From NCBI GenBank assembly GCA_028870615.1, contig JAGWPH010000051.1, positions 1 to 14,028 on the forward strand: 14,028 nucleotides of DNA. The letters run 5' to 3'. Position 1 is the stretch's first letter, and the number at the start of each line of letters is the position of its first letter. The position numbers and the translations under genes were made by a program. This stretch comes from Betaproteobacteria bacterium (GTDB taxonomy: Bacteria; Pseudomonadota; Gammaproteobacteria; Burkholderiales; Ferrovaceae). Positions 7,120-13,398 of this stretch are shown piece after piece. The notes under the pieces were generated by a model. It saw nothing but the letters and a program-made list of their open reading frames with translations, had not been told where the DNA came from and made no database searches.

Positions 7120-8124
7120 GTGATTTCGTTTGCAAGCTGGTCAGTTCTGACCGTTGATTTTCTGGTAGTGCTGCACCTGTCGCTGGCTGGCGTGACGCTG
7201 GCGGCGCTGCTGCACCTGGCAAATGCCAAATGGCGCTTTGACATACGGCTGCTGTCCGTTTCCTTCTTCTCGCTCTTTCCGCTGGCATTCCTGTTGTTGT
7301 TGATTCTGCTGTTTGGCGGAAGCATGACATTTCCCTGGGTCGGTTCCTTTGAGAAACTGCCGCGCTGGAATAACCTCGGGTTTCTTGCAGTGCGCGAAAT
7401 CCTGGGATTTTTGGCGGTCGGGACGCTGTACGGCTACTTCATCAAGTTGCAGGCCAAAGCAGACCAGTCTCCGACGGACACGCACAATTTTCGTACGATT
7501 GCCGTCATGGTCCCGTTTGCCCACGTGTTGTTTTGCACCATGGTGGCATGGGACTTTGAGATGACCCTGCTACCGGACTGGGAAAGCTCGATTTACGCCA
7601 TGTACCATTTCGTGAGCGCCTTTGGCATGTATCTCGCCATACTGGTGCTGACCTTGTACGTGCTGGACAAGTCGGGCGCCCTCGTTAACCCGCCGGACGA
7701 GTACCTGTACAACTACATCGCCCAAATGATGCTGGCATTCACCATTCTCTGGGTGTACACCTTCTTTGCGCAGTACCTCATCATCTGGTACGGCAACATG
7801 CCGGAGGAAACCGAGCGTCTCTGGCGGATGCAGAATGGCGATTACAGCGTATTGTTCTGGACCTTCTTCGCGCTCAAGTTCGTGATTCCCTTTGCGACCC
7901 TGGTGTTTCCCTACAGCCGGCACAACCCAAAAGTCATTATCGCGGTGGCAAGCTCGATGGCGCTGGGCACCTGGATCGAACGTTATACTTGGATTTCAGG
8001 GACTTACCCCACACCGCATATGCCGATGACAGGTTTCTTCGACATCGGCGTGACCGTGCTGGTGTTCGGAGCAGCCGTTGTAATTTTGCGGTCCAGTCTG
8101 CGTCGCGGACAGATCATCCGATGA
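7120..8124 (+). CDS. actF: Alternative complex III membrane subunit ActF (NrfD-like paralogue of ActC)
   Basis: A 334-aa polytopic membrane protein, about nine to ten helices, starting within the first helix region (SVLTVDFLVVLHLSLAG). Family hallmarks include YLIIWYGNMPEETE near the middle and the ALGTWIERYTWIS stretch that parallels WLERFMII in ActC, as expected of NrfD-like paralogues. ActF pairs with ActC in the ACIII membrane arm; it is thought not to be the primary quinol site. I choose GTG at 7120, with GAGGAG (7108-7113) six bases upstream; a GTG at 7096 is in frame but inside actE and has no ribosome site. It is somewhat shorter than the ActF proteins I recall (near 400 aa), the deficit being at the N-terminus. 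No terminator follows, but a strong new promoter begins 17 bases after the stop. Confidence 0.85.
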   Translation: MISFASWSVLTVDFLVVLHLSLAGVTLAALLHLANAKWRFDIRLLSVSFFSLFPLAFLLLLILLFGGSMTFPWVGSFEKLPRWNNLGFLAVREILGFLAVGTLYGYFIKLQAKADQSPTDTHNFRTIAVMVPFAHVLFCTMVAWDFEMTLLPDWESSIYAMYHFVSAFGMYLAILVLTLYVLDKSGALVNPPDEYLYNYIAQMMLAFTILWVYTFFAQYLIIWYGNMPEETERLWRMQNGDYSVLFWTFFALKFVIPFATLVFPYSRHNPKVIIAVASSMALGTWIERYTWISGTYPTPHMPMTGFFDIGVTVLVFGAAVVILRSSLRRGQIIR

Positions 8125-8140
8125 GTAATAACAAATCGGG

Positions 8141-8169
8141 TTGAAATATGGGATTGTTGCTGGTATAAA
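8141..8169 (+). promoter_or_regulatory. Strong sigma70-type promoter for the oxidase cluster
   Basis: TTGAAA (8141-8146) and TATAAA (8164-8169) are separated by exactly 17 bp, and TGG (8161-8163) adds an extended -10. Each box matches consensus at 5 of 6. Transcription should start near 8176 and leave a leader of about 165 bases before the first gene at 8340. This is the clearest promoter in the window and shows that the oxidase genes can be expressed separately from act. Confidence 0.7.
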
Positions 8170-8193
8170 GGCTCAAATCATGGGGGAAAATAA

Positions 8194-8216
8194 CCCTCAG
8201 GCGGAGGGGGGCCCTC
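8194..8216 (+). promoter_or_regulatory. Mutually exclusive hairpins in the oxidase leader
   Basis: GAGGG (8204-8208) lies between two copies of CCCTC (8194-8198 and 8212-8216). It can form a 5-bp stem with either one, loops of 5 and 3 bases, but not both. The purine-rich centre also resembles a ribosome site, though no start codon lies at a suitable distance. The arrangement could switch leader structure; it could also be chance in a G-rich leader. Confidence 0.25.
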
Positions 8217-8329
8217 TGGAACAAATCTAAATGTGTGCGACTGTCCTGCAGGTTCACCAAGTGTTCGTGGACACTGCGGGCGTTCTTTTGCAGCTTAGTG
8301 ATTGTAATTAGGTTAGGGTGCCTTCAATA

Positions 8330-8338
8330 GGGGGGGGG
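8330..8338 (+). repeat. G9 homopolymer serving as ribosome binding site
   Basis: Nine consecutive G, one A, then the ATG at 8340. The preceding in-frame triplet is a stop (TAG 8328-8330), so this ATG is the first possible start. There is no other Shine-Dalgarno-like sequence nearby. Change in tract length would alter pairing and spacing to the start codon. Confidence 0.6.
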
Positions 8339-8339
8339 A

Positions 8340-8618
8340 ATGCAGAAAAAATCGATTGTGTCTCGTGGCTATTTGCTGGTTCTGGTCGGCGGTATGTTGA
8401 CGGGTATGGGAAATGGAAGTGTATTCGGCATTGCGCTGATGAGTTTTCTGGGGCGCGGAGGATTTCCGGATTGGGGCGGCTGGTACGGTCTGGCCTACGA
8501 CCCGCACACGTTCTCTGGATTCATAGACTGGTGCATGATCGTGTTCGGCATGGCCTATGTGGTCATTCTCAGCACTGCTCTCGTGCGGCATAACGCCCTG
8601 GAAAACGCTCAGGGCTGA
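8340..8618 (+). CDS. Uncharacterised two-helix membrane protein heading the oxidase cluster
   Basis: A 92-aa protein I do not recognise. Two membrane helices are clear (about residues 10-36 and 62-82), with a glycine-rich first helix (VGGMLTGMGNGSVFG) and an aromatic loop between them (FPDWGGWYGLAYDPHTF). The short basic N-terminus suggests the N-terminus inside. It is the first gene after the strong promoter at 8141 and lies 282 bases before the catalytic subunit, so it is probably an accessory oxidase subunit or assembly factor (inference). There are no cofactor motifs. The start is set by the G9 tract and an in-frame stop directly upstream. No signs of truncation. Confidence 0.7.
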   Translation: MQKKSIVSRGYLLVLVGGMLTGMGNGSVFGIALMSFLGRGGFPDWGGWYGLAYDPHTFSGFIDWCMIVFGMAYVVILSTALVRHNALENAQG

Positions 8619-8677
8619 TCGCCAGTGCAATCCGTCAATCGAAAAACAAATGAACAAATACGGGGGGTAGAGTCATC

Positions 8678-8791
8678 ATGTTGCCTATGATCGCTGCAGC
8701 TTTTGGAATTGGCCTGGCATTCTCAAGCATGGTGTTTTCGTGGAGTTTTCTCATGCCACACAAGCGGAAGCAAGACAAAGACGCGAAGTGA
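8678..8791 (+). CDS. 37-aa single-helix microprotein upstream of ccoN
   Basis: A short frame starting at ATG 8678, preceded by G6 (8662-8667), ends at TGA 8789. The product begins MLPMIAAAFGIGLAFSSMVF, forms one membrane helix to about residue 26 and closes with a very basic/acidic tail (HKRKQDKDAK). This topology, charged tail on the cytoplasmic side, recalls the small CcoQ/CcoH-type subunits of cbb3 oxidases, but I see no specific sequence match. Position between two oxidase-cluster genes and a plausible ribosome site support it as real; its size makes the call uncertain. The following 109 bases (8792-8900) hold only an AT-rich stretch (8836-8866) without a convincing promoter. Confidence 0.55.
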   Translation: MLPMIAAAFGIGLAFSSMVFSWSFLMPHKRKQDKDAK

Positions 8792-8900
8792 GCCTGGCTT
8801 TGTTTGGTCTAGGCGCTGGGAAGAAAGGCATCGATGATTTATTTGTCTTAATTTTAACTAAATAGAAACGCATTCAGAGTGAATTGAGGGGGGGTCCGAA

Positions 8901-10307
8901 ATGCTCAAATATTTGATGGCCAGAAACGAGGATATCCCGCCAGGGTCGGCGGCGGTGTACTGGGGCTATTCTTCGATCGTCTGGTTTGTCATCGGTACCG
9001 GGCTGGGGGCGTTCAACGCAGCCAAGCTCGCGTTTCCCGACTTTGTGACCGGCCTGGAGTTCTTGTCTTTTGGCCATATGCGCCAGGTTCACGTCATGGC
9101 CGTGATTTTTGGCTGGATTTCCATGGCGTTCGGCATGACCATGATGTACATGACGCCGATGTTGGGAAACACCAGACTGTGGTCCGAAAAGCTGGGGGTC
9201 TGGAACGCCTTTCTCTGGAACGTGGGGCTCTCGCTTGGGCTGACCGTGTTGTGGTGGGGGATGAACTCCGGACGTGAATATTCAGATTTCCCCTGGTTCA
9301 TCGACCTTTATGTTTTGCTCTTCATGACCATCCCTCTGGGAATCAATGTGTGGATGACCATTATCCATCGCCGTACCCAGGGCATCTATATCACTAACTG
9401 GTTCTTCGGCGCCGGCACCTTCATGGTGTCCATTGTGCTGCTCGTGGGGAACCTGCCGGAATATTTCCATCTGACCGGACTGACCGAAGCCTATCTCACC
9501 TGGTGGAATGCCCATAACATCCTGGGCTTGTGGATCACCCCTGTGGGGGCGGCGATCGGGTACTACACGATTCCCAAAATCACGGGCAATCCGCTGTACT
9601 CCCACCGACTGGGCCACCTGCATTTCTGGTCCATTGTGGTGTTCTACTCCACGCCCGCTTCGCACCATCTGATGTCCGCGCCGTTGCCGGAATGGCTCAA
9701 GTCTTTCGCATCCGTGGAAGGCGTCCTGATTCTGGTGCCTGCCATTGCCTTTGTGTCCAACATCCTGATGACGATGCAGGGCAAGTGGAACATGTTCGTG
9801 GAAAATCTGGAGGTTAAATTTACGGTGACCGGTTGCCTGATGGCGATTCCCTTGAATATGCAAGGGGGCTTCCAGCAAACCCGTGCCATCAACTGGTACA
9901 TTCACGGGACGGGCTGGATCGTCGCGCACGCCCACCTGGCCTTGCTTGGTTTCTCCACGTTCGTGGAGGTTGGAGCGGTTTACTTCGGTCTGCAAACCAT
10001 CATGAGGAAGAAGCTGTGGTCCTTGACGCTGGGTAACCTGCATTTCTGGTTCTTGTTGGTTGGTTTCACCACTTACTGGGTTTCCATGACGATTGCCGGG
10101 TTGATTCAAGGTGCCGGTAAAATCTACGAAGTGCCCTATATTGACGTGGTGATTGCGGAGCATCCCTACATGATCGCCCGTTGGTTAGGCGGTTCCCTGG
10201 TGTTTATGGGGAACTGTGTCTGGCTATTCAACATGTGGATGACTGCGCGCGCTGGAACGGTGATTCCGGCGGGACGTATGGCCCATGAATTGGCCTACGA
10301 ACGTTAA
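8901..10307 (+). CDS. ccoN: cbb3-type (C-family) heme-copper oxidase catalytic subunit, CcoN-like
   Basis: A 468-aa, about 12-helix catalytic subunit. All cofactor ligands are visible and fall within a few residues of the Pseudomonas stutzeri CcoN numbering: low-spin heme b His64 and His345, high-spin heme b3 His343, CuB His205, His255 and His256. Tyr249 sits six residues before the HH pair, where the C-family cross-linked tyrosine belongs, which supports O2 reduction rather than NO reduction. Family stretches include WWNAHN, ASHHLMSAPLPEW and GREYSDFPWFID. Deviations: Gln321 stands where cbb3 has a conserved Glu (323), and Asp129 replaces the second Glu of the conserved pair (E122/E125), while the first (E126 here) is kept. 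It is therefore a divergent branch of CcoN. The ATG at 8901 follows G7 (8888-8894) at 6-base spacing. The CcoO-like gene follows by 26 bases. Confidence 0.85.
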   Translation: MLKYLMARNEDIPPGSAAVYWGYSSIVWFVIGTGLGAFNAAKLAFPDFVTGLEFLSFGHMRQVHVMAVIFGWISMAFGMTMMYMTPMLGNTRLWSEKLGVWNAFLWNVGLSLGLTVLWWGMNSGREYSDFPWFIDLYVLLFMTIPLGINVWMTIIHRRTQGIYITNWFFGAGTFMVSIVLLVGNLPEYFHLTGLTEAYLTWWNAHNILGLWITPVGAAIGYYTIPKITGNPLYSHRLGHLHFWSIVVFYSTPASHHLMSAPLPEWLKSFASVEGVLILVPAIAFVSNILMTMQGKWNMFVENLEVKFTVTGCLMAIPLNMQGGFQQTRAINWYIHGTGWIVAHAHLALLGFSTFVEVGAVYFGLQTIMRKKLWSLTLGNLHFWFLLVGFTTYWVSMTIAGLIQGAGKIYEVPYIDVVIAEHPYMIARWLGGSLVFMGNCVWLFNMWMTARAGTVIPAGRMAHELAYER

Positions 10308-10333
10308 GCCGACGGCAAAATCAGGAGAACCGC

Positions 10334-11281
10334 ATGAATATGAATTTTAGGGAATATAAACTGGGGAGTCGCTTTTTCGCTCTCGCGTTGGGTCTATCCA
10401 TGTGCATCACGCTGTTTATGCCCAGCTTTGACATCGGCTCGGTCAATGCCACCAATATTGCCATGGACAAGCAGTTGTGGGCCGGGCATGAAAGCGGCTT
10501 CAGTCTGGATGACCCCTTGTTACTGGGTTGGCACAAGCCTTTGAAGGTACTGCTCAAGGCTGACCCGGTGAGCGGACAGCCGATGGATGCCACCTATGCC
10601 TATGTGTACGAGAAGGGGACGCCGTTGCCTAACGGGGTCCTGCATCCCGACAATCTGGGTTCTGTGGCCAAGAGACTCAGCATTGACAAGGGGCACATTC
10701 TCGAGAGCAACAAAAACACGGGGACAGTGTTTCTGGTCAAGATGGATGATCAGAAACGCTACTACATCGAAAATGCCTCCGCTACCCTGGGCTGGACTCC
10801 CGAAGGTGTACTGAAGACGGCCGGCGATGAAAATACACAGCATGCAGCCGCCGGCAAGTCGCTGTTCGTGCGCGAAGGGTGCTGGTGGTGTCACACGCTG
10901 TTGCCGGAACAAACCCAGGACTGGCAGGTGTTTGGCGCGCCGCCCATGCTGGGTGATTTCAACGGCGAGTCACCCACCGCGTTCGGGTCTGATCGCAAGG
11001 CGCCCGATATTCTTCATGTGGCTTCACGCAACTCCTCCAAGGAATGGATGATGTTGCACTTTTTTAACCCGCGTCTGGTGCAGCCGCATTCCATCATGCC
11101 CCGGTTTGATTACCTGTGGGGCCCGGTGGATGCCAACGGCCAGAAGATTGACTTCGCCAAATGGCGGACGGAATATAACGAGTATCGTGAAGGCAAGCGC
11201 ATCACACCGCCTGAGGTGCCGACGTACGCCCGAAATAGTGAAATCCGTAACCTGATTGACTTTGTCATGAACCTGAAATAA
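10334..11281 (+). CDS. ccoO: Enlarged CcoO-like monoheme cytochrome c subunit
   Basis: A 315-aa membrane-anchored cytochrome, against about 200 aa for usual CcoO. An N-terminal helix (about 12-35) precedes roughly 120 extra residues (about 45-165) that I do not recognise, containing a stretch YVYEKGTPLPNG. The CcoO core follows: GKSLFVREGCWWCHTLLPEQ, heme motif C183-WW-C186-H187, then FGSDRKAPDILHVASR and LHFFNPRLVQPHSIMPRF with axial Met255. These correspond to the IREGCxxCHS, WGSKRTGPDL and NPRDVVPxSxMP segments of CcoO. The role is to accept electrons from periplasmic carriers and pass them to the low-spin heme b of CcoN. The ATG at 10334 has AGGAG at 10323-10327; a second ATG two codons on is possible. 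Calling it CcoO is firm for the heme half; the inserted domain is new to me. Confidence 0.82.
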   Translation: MNMNFREYKLGSRFFALALGLSMCITLFMPSFDIGSVNATNIAMDKQLWAGHESGFSLDDPLLLGWHKPLKVLLKADPVSGQPMDATYAYVYEKGTPLPNGVLHPDNLGSVAKRLSIDKGHILESNKNTGTVFLVKMDDQKRYYIENASATLGWTPEGVLKTAGDENTQHAAAGKSLFVREGCWWCHTLLPEQTQDWQVFGAPPMLGDFNGESPTAFGSDRKAPDILHVASRNSSKEWMMLHFFNPRLVQPHSIMPRFDYLWGPVDANGQKIDFAKWRTEYNEYREGKRITPPEVPTYARNSEIRNLIDFVMNLK

Positions 11282-11305
11282 AGGGACTGGTTGAGAAAGC
11301 AGAAA

Positions 11306-11340
11306 CGGTCGGAATCCATGGCGTTTTTTGGCTCCGACCG
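11306..11340 (+). other. Intercistronic hairpin between ccoO-like gene and the next gene
   Basis: CGGTCGGA (11306-11313) pairs perfectly with TCCGACCG (11333-11340) across a 19-base loop that contains six T. No T-run follows the stem, so it is not a standard terminator. It ends 11 bases before the ribosome site GAGGGG (11352-11357) of the next gene, so it could stabilise the upstream mRNA, set subunit ratios, or mark a processing site. Confidence 0.5.
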
Positions 11341-11366
11341 GCCAATCAAATGAGGGGAAAACGATA

Positions 11367-11978
11367 ATGGCATGGAAAACTGATGCACCGATGGTGTCGT
11401 TGACTGACGATAGCACCAATTTCAGAAACGAAGAGTTGTGGGAGAAAGAGGATCTTGGTGGGGTCACGACAGAAAATAACCCCGTGCCGGTACTGGTTGT
11501 CATACTGGTCTTCATAACGATCATCACGGCGTTTCTTGTGACCATGCCGCTCTGGGGCCAGCGGCCCACCGCAGCATTGTACGCGCCGTATGTCCACTCC
11601 ATGGACAAGCCGGAAGTTCTGGCGGCCAAGGATGATGTGGAAGCCATGAAGATTATTGTGGCGATGAACAAGGGAACCAGCAATGACGGACTGCTCGAGC
11701 GTCATCCTGTAACCATGGATGACCTGCGCATGATCAGGGACCAGGTCACTGCGCTGGAGGCCAAGGGCGTGGACATGCGTGATTACTCGGTGGTCGGCGA
11801 CCGCGTCGTTATCGCCAACTTCGAAGGAAACTTCCGCCCCGATGGCACGCGGATGCGTCAGCAGCCTTGGTGGGACAAGGGTTTTACCATCGACGTCTTT
11901 TATCTGACCAATTTCCTGCTGTGGGTGTTCATTGTGATCAAGCGCCTGCCGCCAGTCACATGGCAGCCGCGCCGGTGA
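11367..11978 (+). CDS. Heme-less membrane protein with CcoP-like first helix
   Basis: A 203-aa protein. Residues 21-60 (NEELWEKEDLGG, then ENNPVPVLVVILVFITII) resemble the CcoP pattern of an acidic segment, NNPLP and a single helix. CcoP's two CXXCH heme domains are absent: no Cys residue is visible at all. Instead there is a soluble middle region (about 65-175) with VVGDRVVIANFEGNFRPDG, and a second hydrophobic helix near the C-terminus (about 181-196). It may be a CcoP substitute that keeps the structural contact with CcoN but not the redox role; that is inference. ATG at 11367 follows GAGGGG (11352-11357); an upstream in-frame CTG/ATG-like extension lacks a ribosome site and crosses the hairpin. 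Function unknown. Confidence 0.75.
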   Translation: MAWKTDAPMVSLTDDSTNFRNEELWEKEDLGGVTTENNPVPVLVVILVFITIITAFLVTMPLWGQRPTAALYAPYVHSMDKPEVLAAKDDVEAMKIIVAMNKGTSNDGLLERHPVTMDDLRMIRDQVTALEAKGVDMRDYSVVGDRVVIANFEGNFRPDGTRMRQQPWWDKGFTIDVFYLTNFLLWVFIVIKRLPPVTWQPRR

Positions 11979-12040
11979 TTGTGAAGTCACATGGATTTCT
12001 GAGCACGCAATTGCTGGTCTAATTTTAAGGAGTACGCGAC

Positions 12041-12166
12041 ATGATTGACATTGATTATGGCCCTGCGGTCTTGCTGATACCCATCGGGATCGTCTTTATA
12101 GCCCCTTTCATTTATAGTTTTTTTGTTGATAATTCAGACAGGGGCCTTCCTCAGATCAAGGATTGA
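12041..12166 (+). CDS. 41-aa single-helix microprotein
   Basis: A short frame with an excellent ribosome site (TAAGGAG, 12026-12032) and ATG at 12041, ending at TGA 12164. The product begins MIDIDYGPAVLLIPIGIVFI, has one helix (about 9-29) and a short charged tail (VDNSDRGLPQIKD). Size and topology fit a small oxidase subunit of the CcoQ/FixQ or CcoM kind, but no family motif is visible. It is the last gene before the perfect terminator at 12204, 62 bases after the preceding gene. The strong ribosome site makes it more credible than most frames of this size. Confidence 0.65.
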   Translation: MIDIDYGPAVLLIPIGIVFIAPFIYSFFVDNSDRGLPQIKD

Positions 12167-12203
12167 ATAGCGCCAAAAGCGCAAAGCGCAGATGGCGGGT
12201 TGG

Positions 12204-12236
12204 CATGCCACACCAGACGGTGTGGCATGTTTTTTT
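12204..12236 (+). terminator. Strong intrinsic terminator ending the first oxidase transcript
   Basis: A perfect 11-bp stem CATGCCACACC / GGTGTGGCATG (12204-12214 with 12219-12229), loop AGAC, followed directly by seven T (12230-12236). It closes the transcript from the 8141 promoter and lies inside what otherwise looks like one functional cluster. Confidence 0.9.
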
Positions 12237-12308
12237 GCCCCAAGGGGGTTTACTGAAAGCGGACATATCATCCTATCCATTCTCAACATTATCGGACACA
12301 ACACCCTG

Positions 12309-12578
12309 ATGGGACTGCAAACCAGCAGTGACGTCGCGGCTAAAGTCGACCTGAGCATTGAAGGCATGCGCAGCCAACGTTTTGGTGTGGGTGTGTTCGT
12401 TTTCCTGTTGATCGGTATACTGGTGTATTGTGGGATCATCCTGGCTGTAGCACGCGGCAAGCATGCGGCCAAGGACATGAAGACCGGCGAGAAGGTGTTG
12501 TTCGGCGTCATCATCATGGGGGTTGTGGTGTCCGTAATTTTTGGAGCAACACAAATGCTGTCAGGAGTCCTGTTCTGA
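12309..12578 (+). CDS. Uncharacterised two-helix membrane protein
   Basis: An 89-aa protein I do not recognise: a polar N-terminus (MGLQTSSDVAAKVDLSIEGM), helix 26-48, a basic loop RGKHAAKDMKTGEK, helix 63-84 and almost no tail. No metal or heme motif. The ATG at 12309 has no clear ribosome site; the open frame extends back to 12192, but that extension would translate through the terminator stem and is implausible. Between terminator and start I find only a TATCAT (12266-12271) without a -35 partner as a possible promoter. Downstream it is 62 bases from a CcoS-like gene, so a role in the oxidase is inferred from position only. Confidence 0.6.
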   Translation: MGLQTSSDVAAKVDLSIEGMRSQRFGVGVFVFLLIGILVYCGIILAVARGKHAAKDMKTGEKVLFGVIIMGVVVSVIFGATQMLSGVLF

Positions 12579-12640
12579 ATTTGCGCTGAACCATACGGTT
12601 TTTTGGTACTCCAACGAAGGATGAAGCAAGGAGGCTCACT

Positions 12641-12913
12641 ATGAATTATCTGGATTCCCTGGGGGATGGATGGACGATCTATCTCTGGTTAGTGGCAGGC
12701 GGTCTCATCATCATTGCCAGCATTTACGGGATGCGTTGGGCATCGCGCAACGAGCAGTTCAATGAGGATATCAAGTACCTGGTTTTTTCCGAGTCTGATA
12801 AGGACAAGATGACCACGTCCGAATACACTAAAAGTCGCCAGGTGTTGGCGGAGCAGATGGCAGACCACGAGCGGATGAAAAAGCAGGCTGAGGAGCGTCA
12901 CCGGGCAGCATGA
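12641..12913 (+). CDS. Single-helix protein resembling CcoS/FixS with a charged tail
   Basis: A 90-aa protein with one helix (about 12-29), then MRWASRNEQFNEDIKYLVFS, which recalls the WAxRxxQFDDL..ILFDD segment after the helix of CcoS (FixS), a cbb3 maturation protein linked to heme and copper insertion. Residues 50-90 are a highly charged, probably helical or coiled tail (VLAEQMADHERMKKQAEERH) not found in the short CcoS. A structural CcoQ-like subunit is the other option. The start follows an ideal AAGGAGG (12628-12634) at 6 bases. The stop overlaps the next start by ATGA, so the following cytochrome is translationally coupled. Confidence 0.6.
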   Translation: MNYLDSLGDGWTIYLWLVAGGLIIIASIYGMRWASRNEQFNEDIKYLVFSESDKDKMTTSEYTKSRQVLAEQMADHERMKKQAEERHRAA

Positions 12914-13398
12914 AGCGGGGTGAAAAGGCTGTATTGCTGTTGATGGCACTCATGGTGGGCGGGGTCATGTTTCGCAACTGGTGGGTCAACGCGCACCAGA
13001 CCGAGAAGGATCGCGGCATTCCGTTTTACACCACGGCGTCGCCCGAACTGACCAGGCAGGGGGCTGATCTGTACCGGCAGCAGCAATGCCGCCAATGTCA
13101 TTCGCTCTGGTCGGTGCGTAATATGATGGAATCCATCCCGGCGCCTGCCCTGGACGGGATCGGTTCGCTGCGCAGTGAGGAGTGGTTTTATCAGTACTTC
13201 TCAGCACCCAATCCGCAGGCCATCCTGCCCAGCCGACTCAAGGCCGAGTATCGCATGCCTTCCTACGCAGCACTTTCCGAGGACAATCGGCAGACCCTGG
13301 CCCGTTACATGGCAAGCTTGAGGGTACAGGACTGGTACTTGCCGGAAACGCGCAAGGCCGAATACGAGAAGTTAACTGGAAAAGATTATCGCCCATGA
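12910..13398 (+). CDS. Membrane-anchored monoheme cytochrome c
   Basis: A 162-aa cytochrome with an N-terminal helix (about 7-21) that probably stays as an anchor, as no cleavage site is evident. The heme site is C60-RQ-C63-H64 after RQGADLYRQQQ; the axial Met is M116 in EYRMPSYAALSEDNRQTLARY, the C-terminal helix signature of class I cytochromes. Periplasmic location follows from the heme. Coupled by ATGA overlaps to the CcoS-like gene before and the polytopic protein after. In a cluster without di-heme CcoP, this may be the entry point for electrons to the oxidase (inference); it could also be a stand-alone carrier. Confidence 0.85.
   Translation: MKRGEKAVLLLMALMVGGVMFRNWWVNAHQTEKDRGIPFYTTASPELTRQGADLYRQQQCRQCHSLWSVRNMMESIPAPALDGIGSLRSEEWFYQYFSAPNPQAILPSRLKAEYRMPSYAALSEDNRQTLARYMASLRVQDWYLPETRKAEYEKLTGKDYRP

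Noticed and set aside
8231..8311. 26-codon frame in the oxidase leader, possible leader peptide
   Set aside because: The nearest purine-rich site ends about 20 bases before the ATG, too far, and the peptide has no codon run that would suggest attenuation.
8901..10307. CcoN-like gene as a nitric oxide reductase (NorB-type)
   Set aside because: The CuB His set and a tyrosine six residues before the HH pair match C-family oxygen reductases; NorB-type enzymes lack that tyrosine and carry active-site Glu residues not seen here.
12192..12308. N-terminal extension of the 89-aa protein
   Set aside because: It would be translated across a perfect terminator stem and T7, lacks a ribosome site at its ATG, and has no sequence character of a signal or domain.
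12588..12605. Short hairpin AACC/GGTT followed by T's as a terminator before the CcoS-like gene
   Set aside because: The stem is only 4 bp with a short T run, too weak to claim.
13182..13394. N-terminal extension of the 158-aa membrane protein inside the cytochrome gene
   Set aside because: The overlap lies wholly within the cytochrome reading frame's coding region; the ATGA start at 13395 explains the gene better.
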